Program-made: the position numbers and the translations under genes | Notes under the pieces: model-generated | Told to the model about the DNA's origin: nothing | What the model saw: only the letters and a program-made list of their open reading frames with translations | The model's database searches: none | Assembly: GCF_040939455.1 (NCBI RefSeq) | Contig: NC_134108.1 | Coordinates: 37,988,501-38,052,500, forward strand | Length of the DNA stretch: 64,000 nucleotides | Direction of reading: 5' to 3' | From: Microcebus murinus | Taxonomy: Eukaryota > Chordata > Mammalia > Primates > Cheirogaleidae | In this document: positions 1 through 13,315 of the stretch, one piece after another | Position numbering within the stretch: position 1 is the stretch's first letter | Layout of the letters: each line of letters opens with the position of its first letter

Positions 1-589
1 GTCCATGTCATCATCACCATATCTTTAAGTTCCCTGAGGTGAATTTCTTGTGTCACTTCCAGATTCCTGCTGCTGCTACCAGTGCAGAAGAATTTCAGGG
101 TAGAGTTTGCCTTGCTATCTTCATGTGCTCAATCTGTTTGGTACCGTGACAGGTGGATGTAGAACTCCGGCTCTTTCCTTTGTCTCCACAGAGAAATCAA
201 CTGATAGGAAGAATTTGTGAATTTTGCACTTTTCCCCCAGAAGTTTTAGGAAAAAAAAGTTTACATTGCAAAAACCTGTTTGAGTGGTGACGTCCTTACT
301 CCTTTCTTCATTGTTTCTTACAACCAAATTCCTATTTGTTTCTAATCTAGAATAATGTAACCATCTCTTTTATTTCCTTGACACTTATTAATCCATGATC
401 TTAGTACTAATTGCTTGTTGAAGTATTCCTCAATTAAAAAAACAGCTCCTTCCCTAAGAGAAAATTCTGATGCAATCTGGCTATTATCTGGAGCACAAGT
501 TAGATTAATCACACTCCTTGCTTAATGTCATAATCTTATCATTTGCCCATGCAGGTCCAATTTTCATTTACTTGATTAGTGACATAATT
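1..589. other. No gene seen; AT-rich intronic sequence
   Basis: No coding frame with recognisable homology and no clear repeat. The right end grades into an old L1 3' UTR whose exact border cannot be fixed by eye. Confidence 0.5.
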
Positions 590-2420
590 ATTTTCAATAA
601 TGTAATAAATAAGCAAAATACACGTAAACTCTTCATCCAAAACAAAGCCTAGGACTTTGACAACACTCCTGCATCCATTTCCCTACTTCCACTCAAAGTA
701 ATCAGTCATCTTCCTGAATCTCATGTTCATCATTTTTTTTTGCTTTTATCTAGTTTTAGTGCATCTATATAATTTTCTAAAACATATACACTAATGTAGG
801 TTTTTTACCTTTATAAAATGTTTTAAAGTGTTATATAATATGTTGGAAATTAACTTTTACATGTGCAATTGTTTCTTTGGGATACATAGCTTGAATTGGA
901 ATTGCTGAGTGATACGTCAAACTTCAGTTTTAGAAAGTAATGCCAAATTGTTTCTCCAAAGTGGATTCATCAATTTATATCCCCACCAGTGGACTCACAT
1001 CTTCTCCAATGCTTAATATTGGCAGATTTTTAATGTTAGCCAATCAGATGCATGTACAATGACATCTAATGTTTTTGCTTTGCTTTTTCCTAATCACTAA
1101 TGAGATGAACATATCTTTATGTGTTTATTGGTCTATGGTTTCTTCCTCTGGGAAATGTAGGTTCATCTGTCCATTTTCCTATAGATTGGTTGTCTTTTTC
1201 TTATTTTGTATACTTGCTCCTAATTTTTGTAAAGTGTGGGTGTCATAAATATCTTCTTCAGTTTGTAACTTACTTTCACCTTCTTTAATATAATTTTGAT
1301 GACCAAAAGTTCTTATATTTAATATTGCCAAATGTATTAATATTTCATTTTATGGTCAATGTGTTTTGTGTTTTGTTTAAGAAACCACCTAACCAAAGTC
1401 CAAAAAACAATCACCTATATTTTCCACCAACTGCTTTAAAGTTTTGATGTTTAAGCCCTAACTCTCTGGAGTAGATTTTTGGATATCATGAGAAGTAGGA
1501 ATCCAACTTCATTTTTTAATGTATAGATAATCATTTTTTCCCCACTCCATTTATTGAACTGAAATGGAATGACAATTCTGTGACTTATCAAATTTCCATA
1601 CATATGTTAATATATTTCTCTGCACCCTATTTAATTCCACCAGCCAATTTTATAATCCCTCTACCATTGCTAAGCTGTCTTAATTTTTATAGCTTCATGG
1701 CAGTCCTAATATCTGGAAGAGCAAATCTCCCAAACTGCTATTCTTTTCATGAATATTCTGACTACATATGGCCTTTTATATATATTTGTGTATGTGTGTG
1801 TATATGTATAAATATATCTAGCAATTTTTATCCATATGAAATTCTATCTTTTTATTGAAAACACATCCATTTCATACATCAATTTGGGAGAATTGATATC
1901 TTTATGACATTGTCTTCCTGTTCACAAAAAGTTGTATCTATTTTTATATATAGTCTTTCTTATTGCATAATATTTATGATTTCCTCTGCAGAGCTTGTAT
2001 ATATTTTATAGATTTATTCCTAGATAACTGAGTTTACCTGAGACTACTGAAAATAATGTCTTCTCCTTAATCATATTTTCTTGCAATTTGCTTCTGGTAT
2101 ATAGAAATACAACTGATTTTGTCAAATATCTTTTATCTAACTTGCTTGCTATGCTATTCTATTATTTTTTAATAATTCATACAATATTTTCAATTTATAG
2201 TATATATAATTAATGGTATTTTAATTTCCTCCTTTGTAGTTTAATTTTCTTATGAGATTATTGCATTATCCAAGGACTTCAATTTAAGGTCAAATATAAG
2301 TTATCACACTGCATTTTGCTGTCTCATTTTTGATTTTTAGAGAAATGCTTCAGGTGTTCACCTACTTATATCATTTCCAGGTGTTTTATACTCTTTTGTT
2401 CATAGTAGAGCCTTTCCATT
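590..2420 (-). mobile_element. Old L1M LINE fragment (3' UTR plus ORF2 3' part), minus strand
   Basis: Read on the minus strand, the segment runs from ORF2 (about 2230 down to 1500) into a mammalian L1 3' UTR. Recognisable phrases on the plus strand are the 'caatttgggagaattgatatc' type block near 1880, 'agaaatacaactgattttg' near 2104, 'gaattgctgagtgatac' near 900 and 'atatccccaccagtgga' near 977. All are characteristic of reverse-complemented L1. Every frame is broken by many stops, and divergence suggests an ancient L1M subfamily. A short TATA/TGTG-rich stretch lies at about 1778-1820. Borders are approximate. Confidence 0.75.
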
Positions 2421-4015
2421 AAATTCTTAATTCCCTAATCATTTTTATTATAACTAGATATGCTGATGGATAATATGCACTTTGCCATCAGTGTAGTATG
2501 GACTGTAAGACCTAAGATAAAGCAGGAAAGTCTTTTATCTACCCCACCATATGCCTCTTGGCTATGGATGCTGGGTCTTTGCCAATCAGAAACCTGCCAA
2601 GACATCTTTCCTTGGATATTACAAACAGCAACACTACATTTCAGGTAATTAGAGTTCTGTTCTCTCTTTCCTGCCCATTCTGTCTTCTTTCTCCAACTCC
2701 TTGAAATTAGGAAAGAACTAGAAGCAGCATATTTTACCCAAAGATTGTGGTACCTATGTAAAAGTGCTATCATATTGAACAGGGACTTAAAAACCATTAA
2801 ATCAGCAAATGTTGACTACACATACAATATGTCAAAAGCCTGAGAGAATTAGGCAGTGGGTGCAGAAGATTATCCCAACTCATTTCACAGCTGTTTCAAA
2901 ACTGGTAGCTGATTCCATAAACCTATCCTCTAGCTAAGTATTTGAGAGGAGCCCTCTACCAGTTACCATATTGGCAGCAAATTGGGTAGGAAAAAAATCC
3001 ATTCACATTGTTTGTAATAAATCTCAGATCTAGATAAATACTTATCTTAATTTAAAGAAGAGAGACAGAAAATAGTAAAATCCAACATGAAAACCGTGGA
3101 CTTATTTACCAAAAACAAAGTGGAGGATACATTATCTTGAAGACAGAAAATAAGAGTATGCTTTGGAAGATAATTTATCAAAGCAAACAGAAGGAAAAAA
3201 ACCTCTTTGGCATATCAATAGGTGTAAGTGGCTTCTGTGATACAGGAACAAGATTCTATAAGAAGAAAACAGATTGAAATAAAAAGATGATCCAGATTTA
3301 GAAAAGGGGAAAAAAGGCTGAGATTAAAAAACAATCTGCTATGATCAAAAGATTCAATAAAAAGTATTAAATGGAAGGAATTAAATCAACATAGGCAATA
3401 GCAGTGAATAGAATAACATTGTGTGAGGAGAATTTTCAGAAGGCAGAGACATCATAAATAGTGAAAATAATAATGTTAGGTGCGAGAGAATGGAGACATG
3501 GTCTAATAAGTACAGATTTTACCAAGAAAGATATCAAAACAGTTGGAATATATGTAGTAGATAAAATCATAATTGAAGAAAACTTTCACTAGCTGAAAAT
3601 AGGCATTAGCATATAGATCAAAATACCACGCCAACTGATATAATAAATGAAAGGATAACCAAAACTTTCTAATACTAATTGTATTTTGAATCAAATATGA
3701 TTCAAATCAATAAATATAAAACATAAGGAAAAAGCCCAATGAACAGCTAATCAGAGAAAAAGATACCTAAAATATCATAATAAGTATGACTGGACATCAT
3801 CTTTTCTATTGTAGCATTTAAATACCAAATAAACATAGAACAATGTTACAAAGGTTTTGAAAAGCTGTGACTCATTTTTTTTCCCCATTATGTGTGAATG
3901 TAAAGGAGGTTTTGTCTTTGAAACTCAATCAACAGGCATTCTCACTGTAATATTTTCATGTGTTACTTATCTGCATGCAGAAACTGTTAGGCAATGGACT
4001 TACTAATCCAATATA
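2421..4015. other. No gene seen; AT-rich intronic sequence
   Basis: Purine-rich stretches lie between about 3040 and 3500. They may be remnants of an old LINE, but no diagnostic segment was recognised. Confidence 0.45.
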
Positions 4016-4208
4016 CTCTACAACAGGGGTCCTCAAACTTTTTAAACAGGGGGCCAGTTCACTGTCCCTCAGACCGTTGGAGGGCCGTTGAAGTGTGCCG
4101 CACACAGCAGGACAGGCAGCGGTGGCAAAAACACCTGGCGGGCCAGTTAAATGTCCTAGGGTGCCAGTTGGGCCCGCAGGCCATAGTTTGAGGACGCCTG
4201 CTCTACAA
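4016..4208. mobile_element. Young 177-bp non-autonomous hAT element with intact 8-bp target duplication
   Basis: The element body is 4024-4200. It begins CAGGGGTCCTCAAACT and ends AGTTTGAGGACGCCTG, giving terminal inverted repeats of about 16 bp with one mismatch. It is flanked by the perfect 8-bp direct repeat CTCTACAA (4016-4023 and 4201-4208), the target duplication length of hAT elements. The interior is much more GC-rich than the surroundings and has no transposase. The terminal sequence resembles the OC1/hAT1 group of recently active tetrapod hAT elements, known for horizontal transfer into strepsirrhines. That family name is from memory. Confidence 0.9.
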
Positions 4209-6144
4209 TTATATTCTCTTGCAAATTAGTAAAATCTGATTGCATACATCAGTCTTGCTTGACAACCTAGTTGACTTAAGCCTACCTCTGAGACAAGACC
4301 AAGTTTTACTGCCAAATTATGTAGCAAAGTCTTCAGGATCAAGTCAAGATTCTAAACAGTGGCAAACACTTTAAGGTAATGATTTTCAATTCACAGGTAA
4401 GTTACACTCATCCCTTTCTAACAGAAAGGATCTTGAGTTTGGGTAGAGAAGATGTGTTCAGTCTGATAAACTATGTTCAAAATTGCTACTATTTTGACTT
4501 ATAATATCAAGAGAAAGTGTATAGCTTTTAACACAGAGAGGATTAGTCATAAAAGATTGACTCAATGCTTCAGTTCAAGATTTCCTTTGAATATTTGCTT
4601 TTCAAAATTTTAACAGATCAGAATTGAGTTACAATTGCAAATTTTTTCAGAAAGGACGGAATCATTATTATATATAGTCTTCCAATTTAGAAACCAGGAG
4701 GTTTCAGCTCCATTTATTCAGAAGTTTGAGACTTCTTTTGGATGATATCAGGCACGTTCATTGTGGTATATATGGCCATAGACAATGATACTTCTTTCAG
4801 TAACCTATTTATTTTCTACCTATAAGTCAGTGGTCTCAATCCTTTACCCTCTTCAAAATAGTTTTGGGTTTTTAAATAATTAAAACAAAACCAAAATGAA
4901 GCAAAACTCCCACAACCCATGGATTAGCATTTTAAATCTTAAATCCATTCAAATCTAGTACTTAGATCAATTAATATAAATAATCTTTGACTGCCCTATA
5001 TTAAAATCCTATTATGAAATTTTCTTGTTTTGACTTAGAAAGATTACCAGCAAGTTTTAGAACATAGGGTATGTCTTTACATAAGCTATCTAGCCTGGCC
5101 AACTTTCAAACAAAGGATATATCCTTAGATAAACTATCTAATTGCTTTAGCATATGATTCATTGGAAATGATGGTGTTACTCTGGTTTATCTCTTAGGTT
5201 TCTCTTTTTTTCCCCCTAATTTCCTAGAATTTTCTGATACTTTTATATTTGGTTCATTTTCAAATTTACCATCATGGAAACTCTACCAGACAAGTTAGGA
5301 GATCTTTCTTTGTGTGTACTAGTAGTCACCTTGTAGAAAAACATTATCTCATACTTCATGAAGCAATCACCTAGATGCTATCATGATTCTAGATCAAGGC
5401 AAGCAAAACAATTCTACTGAAATAAAACTTTAGTATAGAAAATATTTTTAATATTTTCAAAGACAGAATTTGGGAAGAGAGAACTAAATAGCTGTCTTTG
5501 GGTTTTCAGGTAAATAAAGCTAACTTTAACCTGGAAATCTCATAAATCTTGCTTTGATTTGAGTTTTAATAAAAACTTTATTATTTAACTAATGAATAAC
5601 TACATGCCAATCATTTAAAAAGCTGCAAAACATTCATTTAAGTTGTCATGGTGCAGTGATATATCCTCAATTCATCATTTTATTTTAAGTATTCATGACT
5701 ATCAAAATAGCCCTAGTCAACATCAAAGAAAATGCTCAGCAAAAACTCATTTTATTATTCACATCAATTTGGAAATAAATGGTACATTGAGGAAGCCACA
5801 TTTATGAATTAATTTCTCAAAAATTCCATTTTCTCATTTCTTACATTTTGCATTTTTCATTAAATTTGTTTTGTCCACTAAAATATAATAATGTTATTTA
5901 ATTTAAACATAACTTAAATTCAATATAATGTTATAACGAATTTTTGCTGTTTTCAAAAAAGAACCACTTATAATAGATTTGTTGTTCAACTAACCAGTTG
6001 AATAATGTATGTAAATTCCTTCCCAGCCATTTTTGTCATACTCAAAATATAATGAAAAGAAGTATAGCTAACAAGCCAAAAGTGGCTATAAAATAAAAAA
6101 TGCTAAAAATATTCAATTATTCAAAAAGAAGGCAGGAATGAAAG
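4209..6144. other. No gene seen; AT-rich intronic sequence
   Basis: No coding frame or confidently named repeat was recognised. Confidence 0.5.
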
Positions 6145-6325
6145 GAAAAAAGAACAAAGAACAGATGGATGGGACAAAGAGAAATCAAAGAGCAATATGG
6201 GAGATTTTTTTTTTAATGGCCCCAAGTATATGCTGTCTACAAGAAATTTCTTTTAAATGTAAATTCACATATGTTAAAAGTAAAAGGATGTTAAAGTAAA
6301 AGTAAAAGGACTATATCATGCAAAT
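6145..6325 (+). mobile_element. Old L1 fragment, ORF2 endonuclease region, 5' piece
   Basis: The segment resembles the start of mammalian L1 ORF2. It includes 'atatgctgtctacaagaaa' (6229-6247, the endonuclease region usually reading CLQETH) followed by a 'gtaaaaggatg' block and 'atcatgcaaatgctac'. The conserved E-T-H is degraded to E-I-S here. About 80 bases around 6205-6215 are missing relative to a typical L1. The reading resumes at 6617 after a younger L1 insertion. Confidence 0.7.
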
Positions 6326-6616
6326 GCTACTAAGTGAAGTATCCCAAGAATGGAAAAACAAGTACCACATATACTCACCAGCAAACTGCTATTAACTGAG
6401 CAGCACCTAAGTGGACACATAGGAACTACATTAATTGGGTATTGGGCAGGTGGGAGGGGAGAGAAGGGGGTGGGAATATACATACATAATGAGTGAGATG
6501 TGTATCGTCTGGGGGATGGTCATGCTTGAAGTTCAGACTTGTGGGGGGAGGGTGGGCAAGAGCATTATTTGAAACCTTAAAATTTGTACCCCCATAATAT
6601 GCTGAAAAAAAAAAAA
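6326..6616 (+). mobile_element. Lemur-type L1 3' end, 5'-truncated, nested in an older L1
   Basis: It starts near 'agtgaagtatcccaagaatgg' and continues through the G-rich 3' UTR block (6447-6472) and the block 'gtatcgtctgggggatggt'. It ends with 'tttgtacccccataatatgctg' and a run of As to about 6616. The same tail occurs at 8.8, 21.9, 27.6, 27.7, 47.8 and 51.1 kb. Only the last 290 bases or so of the LINE were inserted, so it was dead on arrival. Confidence 0.85.
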
Positions 6617-6895
6617 AACCCAAGATCTGAAGTGGTTAAATTATGAGACAAAGTAGACTCAGGATGATTAACTTCACAGGGACAAAGAGGAATGTTTTAT
6701 AATGATATAATGATCAGTTACTCAATTATTCCTCAAAAGGAACATGAAGGAACTTTTTAGAGTGATCGAAATGTTCTCCATGTTGGTTTTTTGAGTATCT
6801 GGATATGTACATTTGTCAAAACTATCAAACTGTACACTTTAAATGGGTACATTTATTATATGTAAATGATATCTTATGAAAGTTAACAAAGAAAA
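6617..6895 (+). mobile_element. Old L1 continuation (endonuclease piece, then an L1 3' end)
   Basis: Bases 6617-6715 continue the ORF2 endonuclease region interrupted at 6325 ('gagacaaagtagactcagg', 'cagggacaaagaggaatg'). From about 6750 the sequence switches to an L1 3' end ('acatttgtcaaaactatcaa', 'tgtacactttaaatgggtac'). The 4-5 kb of ORF2 that should lie between them is absent, so either one L1 has a large internal deletion or two old L1s abut. Confidence 0.65.
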
Positions 6896-6954
6896 AGAAA
6901 AAAATAACATATGCAAATGAACCTCAAGTGGGCTAGAGGTGTATTACATACAAC

Positions 6955-7202
6955 CTGGTGATTCAGAACATGTATTCTTTGGCCAGAGTGTCAGGGGGTA
7001 ACATCTTGCCTCCAGCCTCCATATATATGTTCCTTACCATATATAAAATTAACTGAATTAGTTAACTTCTCTGTGCTTCAATTTCATTTAAAAATAGACA
7101 TTATTGTCATTGAAACAGTCATTGAAAAGATTAAATGAGTTACTGGAAATAAAATGCTTGGAAGAGTGTCACAGCAAGTATTCAATATATGTTAGCTGTT
7201 AT
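6955..7202 (+). repeat. MIR SINE, plus strand
   Basis: The order of blocks matches MIR: 'gttaacttctctgtgcttca', 'gattaaatgagttactgg', then 'agtattcaatatatgttagct'. It is heavily diverged, as expected for a MIR older than eutherian divergence. Confidence 0.65.
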
Positions 7203-8814
7203 CACATTCTGTATCCTCTGCTTAATCCTGATTAACATTGAATGCTTGTGACAATCTGTAGCACTGTTTTAATGCATCGAAAGGAGAAAAGTAAGAAGAG
7301 GAAAAGGAGGAGGAAAAATAGCCCTTTACTGGAAATCTTTTTTTAACCCAGGAATTAACTAGAATTGATTTGTATATCTAGATTTTTAGCTTGAGCAATG
7401 CAAACCTCTTCTTGTAATTTGATTTGCATAGTTGGCACACACCCTACGGAGGCAGATGGTGGCCAAATACCAAGAACAATTTAGAATTGTTGCCAAGAAT
7501 TCTTGTTACCTGATTTGGAAACTCCCAGGAGGAACTTCTGGGCTTTGTACTGTTCCACTCTACACAAAGGATGTGCTTCATAAGAATGTTCAAATAAATT
7601 AATGAATGGGAGGGCGTGAGACTTATTCTAAATGTGTGAAAGCTAGTGACCCTGCTTTATAACTTCACAAAGGAAAAACTCAAGAAGAAAACAGAATATG
7701 CTATTGGTCCCAATGGAGCTTGTTTCTTTAAGTAACTTCTTAGAGCACTGTATAGCTCTACCATTTTCCACTATAAGATTTAGAAGCAGCCTTGCTAATT
7801 GCTGTCCTACTGGGCAGTTGTACCTAAATATTTTTTATGTTTCTCTCCATCAGTAATAAATGCTTGTCTACCTCATATATGTGTATTTATTTATTTGTAG
7901 CTTATGTGCATACAATATTACCATACTAACAGTATGAACATTATAAAACTTATAAAATATAAATTGAGGAGAATGAGATGAAGATGAAATAAATAATATT
8001 TTTATATGTTGATTTGCTAATTGTAAATAGCTTTGTAATACTGTTAGCTACTATTTAAAGACCCAACATGCACTTAAAGTGAGGATTATCTTCAGTAACA
8101 ATGGCATAAATTTGCATCTCAAGTCATCTTGTAATTGTGAACTTTCTTAGAAAATTTTTTGTTAAAACTTCTTATGTGGCCTGAATTTATACCTTAGAAT
8201 TTGGCTGATAAGAACTTGCAGTTGGAGTAGAACACATATCAGATCAGCACTTATTTTTTTTGTTGTTAGGTTGTATGCATATTTCTAGCATTGTTTTATG
8301 GTATCAGGTTCTTTTACAGACATTTCCCCTTTTTGTCTCATTTTAGAATGTTTAGTTTAAATAAAGCTAGATAACATCATTTATGAATTCACTTAATTGA
8401 GTCTACATTCAATGCAGTAAATCCCAGTAAACTGGGATTAAAAATGAGGCTGTCCCTGTCCATCATGCACCCTGTCCTCAGGACGCTCCATGACACGTGA
8501 CTGTCTGACATGAGTGAGAGTAAAGAACCAATGTCAATCTCTACATAAACCTTAATAAAGATTAATTTCTGTCTCATTTTATAATATGTAACAGTAAATA
8601 TTAACGGGAGTACTAATGTTTTCTTCTAGCACCTCAATAGATCATTTGCAGACTCACTGGGATTCATCTGGTCCCCTGAAGGGACCGATCATGAAAGAAA
8701 GCCCAGAAGCTGAGGAAGGAGGAAAAAATCTCAAGGATAAGGGCTAAAAATTTTTAGTCCAGACCTACATATAATAATGTATTTCATGGTTTTTTTGTAA
8801 CTGAACTTTCTTAA
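7203..8814. other. No gene seen; intronic sequence
   Basis: AT-rich, with no recognised repeat. A small hairpin (AATCCCAG, four-base loop, CTGGGATT) lies near 8415-8436. Confidence 0.45.
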
Positions 8815-9050
8815 TTTTTTAACTTTTAAATTTTTTTATGTTTTATTTCAGCATATTACGGGGCACAGATGTTTAGGTTACATATATTGCCTTTGCACCA
8901 CCCGAGTCAGAGCTTCAAGCGTGTCCATCCCCCAGACGGTGTGCACTGCACCCACTAGGTGTGAATATACCCATCCCCTCCTTCCCCCCATCTGCCCGAC
9001 GCTCGATGAATGTTACTACTTTATGTGCACGTTTAAGTGTTACTAACTCC
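8815..9050 (-). mobile_element. Lemur-type L1 3' end, minus strand
   Basis: The reverse complement carries the standard tail. On the plus strand this reads 'tttatttcagcatattacgg', then 'agacggtgtgcactgcaccc' and 'gtgaatatacccatcccctc'. It stops around 'gcacgtttaagtgttactaa'. Only about 235 bases of the 3' UTR are present. Confidence 0.85.
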
Positions 9051-9429
9051 ACTTCTCACTTCTATCAAGTAGAAGAAAACTTTATTTAGTCACTCTTCTT
9101 CAAGTTCTGTATAATTTGTGATTATTGAGGGTTTGGGATTGTGATTTTTTGAGGGTTTCAATCAATTAAATTGTGATTATTTTAGGGTTTCAATAAATTA
9201 ATTCAAGGATTTCCTCTCCCCCCCTCCTCCATGATGTTTCGTCTAATATCTGAAACAGGGGGGAAAGATGAAAGGGCAAGGGGCCAGGAGCCAGAAAGTA
9301 ACTTCTGGTTGTTATGGGCCTACCCACAGGAAAGAACAGGAGCTGTCAAGAAAGAGTTACAAGACTTTGGCTGGAGCAACTGATTGAATTGTAATTCCAC
9401 ATAGTGTATTGAGGAAACTAGGGAAAAAC
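9051..9429. other. No gene seen; small local duplication
   Basis: 'attgtgattatt...gagggtttcaat' occurs twice in a row around 9117-9200, a short imperfect tandem duplication. Nothing else was recognised. Confidence 0.45.
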
Positions 9430-10660
<1,231 letters not shown>

Positions 10661-12439
10661 ATTGAGGTCTCACTTCAGAATCATGGTTATAAATGGAAAT
10701 TATTATATTTACAATATAATAATTTATGTGGATTATAGTGAGATATAATATAAATTAATAATATAAAAATAATAAAAATGGGTATGAGTTTTTTTATTTG
10801 TTCAAGTACAGGCATGAATAGGAAGAGAGGTGGATTTTACCAGGGCTAGGTTTCACAGGTGAGAACAATGGAGAGAGAGGGTCAAGTGACTTCATAATAT
10901 TTCCAAGAAAGTACAGCAATGGATCATGAAGTGTAAGCCAAATATTGATAGAAGTGAGAAAGTGAAAGAGATAAGACACAGGGAAGAAAGGGTAAAATGG
11001 TAGAATGAATTCACTGGAGATCTCCAGTGGTTCAAAACCTTATTGAAATGGCACTATTAGAAGTAGTGAACTGGAAAAAAATAGGTAATTGTTAGAGAAT
11101 GAGAATCTAGAAGTGGCATAGTTATTGGTCATGTCAATATTTGGAAAATGACCAGAAGAAGGTTTGGTCAATAAACAATGTAATTGGAAGGAACATCAAA
11201 GAACTGCAAGTACTAGAGGTTGGATAGATTTTCTATGTGAATATTGAGGCTACAAAACGAATGAGGTGTTTAAGAGATAGGCAGTGAGCTTGGTGAGTTA
11301 ATCTCCATGAAATGAAAAGGTATCATGGGCAGTTCTCAGGCAAATGAGGGACAGTGGAGAGGATAGTTTTAGAGCATGTGCTTCAAAGGAAGCTACACAG
11401 AGAGAGAGAAAGGGAAGAAGCAATGATCTGGAAGAAATGGAGAAAACTAGGAGGAAAGTTACCCCTCTGCCAGCTTCAGAAGTCCACAAGGCATAGGAGG
11501 AAAATGATCAACATTGTCTAGGGAAATCCAGAAATCAGAGCAAGAAGATGAATGAAAAATTTTTATAAGAGGATGAAATATATAAGGGTTTTGCTGATAA
11601 AGGACTGTGAATTTCTGCAAACTGGTACAGTGAAGTTTTAGGGCATTGGAGTTATAAAGCATGAAAATATGAGTTATGAAAGATGACCTAGTAGGTTTGG
11701 AGACCATTGACAGTAAAATTATTTTAATTATTTCTAATGATTGTCTCCTAGGCAGAAGTCAATGTTTAGTCCCTATCAGAGCCTTCACAGAGATGGCAAG
11801 GTCAAAGCTCAAGGAGACATGGTGATACCATAAATCAAAGTGCAATAGGATAATATATATATATATATTGTTTAACCAATGTCTTTTCAACCTAGAAATT
11901 CCCTTTTATCCCATTACTTTTTCAAAGTACAGAAATAGATACCTTCAAGGTATCTATTTCTACCATTGAAAAGTTAGGGAGTGGTGAGTTTTAGAAACTA
12001 ATGTTTTTTAGTTTAAAAATTCTTAACTTTTTAACTACAAAAGTTTAGACCTCAAAGGTATCAGGGCAAATGAAGAAAAGGGGGATAATTTTAGAAGAGT
12101 TGCAGTGGAGGAGTTGCTTTAGGAGTAAAGACATTTCTTCCACTGAAACAGGGGTGAGAGAAGGCATAACATGGGCACTGAAACAGAGAAGTTGAGGGAT
12201 TTGGTGAAAGAAGATGAGAAAATACTTGTCTAACTTCCATATTTCTATGAAATATGATGTATTCATTAGCTAAAGACATACCTTAAATGAGTTGAGCTTA
12301 TCTAGACTTGATGGAGATTAGGCAGAAACCACATTGTAGAACTCCTATTTGAAGCTGAATTCAAATTTTGAGAAATAAAGTTGCATTTATTTGTTTTCTT
12401 CTTCTTTTCTTTTAGGGAGTACAAGTTGAATTCTGTTAC
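10661..12439. other. No gene seen; purine-rich intron with a perfect inverted repeat
   Basis: 10970-11760 is purine-rich and may continue the unassigned ancient repeat. A (TA)n tract lies at about 11853-11870 and a perfect 31-bp inverted repeat at 11931-11961, listed separately. Confidence 0.45.
11931..11961. repeat. Perfect 31-bp inverted repeat (15-bp arms, 1-base spacer)
   Basis: The left arm AGAAATAGATACCTT (11931-11945) and right arm AAGGTATCTATTTCT (11947-11961) are exact reverse complements separated by one C. No recognised repeat accounts for it. Confidence 0.95.
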
Positions 12440-12904
12440 ATGGTGGTCCCCAACCTTTTTGGCACCAGGGTCCAGTTTCCTGGAAGACAGTTTTTCAATG
12501 GCCTGGTGGTGAGGGGGCATGGTTTTGGGATGATTCAAGTGTATTGCACTTATTGTGCAGTCAAACCCTTCTGTTAATGATAATCTGTAGTTGCAGCTGC
12601 TCCCCAGTGCTAGCATCACCACCTCAGCTCCACCTCAGATCATCAGGCATTAAATTCTCATCAGGAGCATGCAGCCTAGGTCCCTTGCATGTGCAGCTTA
12701 CAGTAGGGTTCCTGCTCCTATGAGAATCTAATGCCACAGCTGATCTGACAGGAGGCGAAGCTTATGCGGTAATGCAAGGGATGTAGAGTGGCTGTAAATA
12801 AGGATAAGGTTTTGCTGGCTTGACTGTCCCTTACCTGCTGTGCTCCTAGTTCCTAACAGGCCACAGACAGGTACTGCTCCACCACCTGGGGATTCGGGAC
12901 TGCA
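12440..12904 (+). mobile_element. MER1-type hAT-Charlie non-autonomous element
   Basis: It begins 'tggtggtccccaaccttttt ggcaccaggg' (close to the MER1 terminus CAGTGGTCCCCAACC). It contains the internal blocks 'cacctcagatcatcaggcat' and 'tctgacaggaggcgaagctt', and ends near 'caggccacagacaggtactg' followed by a degraded terminus. About 465 bp, near the length of the longer MER1 form. No target duplication could be recognised. Confidence 0.8.
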
Positions 12905-12924
12905 GCTATTATATGTATATATTG

Positions 12925-13214
12925 TATAGCAGTAGAGTCTGGACTTTTGGTGTATCCATCACCTGAATAGTGTACATTGTACCCCATAGGTAATCTTTCA
13001 TACCCTCTCTCTCCCCTTTTAAGCCTCCAATGTCTATTATACCACTCTGTGTGGCCTCATGTAGCTATAGTTTAGCTCCCATTTATGAGAACATGCAGCA
13101 TTTATTTTTCTGTTTCTGAGTAGTTACTTCACTTATGATAATGGCCTCCAGTTCCATCCAAATTGCTGCAAACATAGTATTTAATTCTTTCTTATCACTG
13201 AGTAGTGCTCTATG

Positions 13215-13249
<35 letters not shown>

Positions 13250-13315
13250 ATTTTCTTTATCCACTCATCAGTTGATAGATACATAGGTTGATTCTATATC
13301 TTTGCAATTAAAGTC
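12925..13315 (-). mobile_element. L1 3' region (L1PB/L1MA type), minus strand
   Basis: On the plus strand, 'gtgtacattgtaccccatag', 'tctattataccactctgtgt', 'gataatggcctccagttcca' and 'tatccactcatcagttgata' follow the order of a reverse-complemented L1 ORF2 end and 3' UTR. A (TA)n tract (13219-13246) has grown at the usual 'gtatatata' site of the LINE. Confidence 0.8.
13219..13246. repeat. (TA)n microsatellite within L1
   Basis: About 14 uninterrupted TA units embedded in the L1 fragment. Confidence 0.95.
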
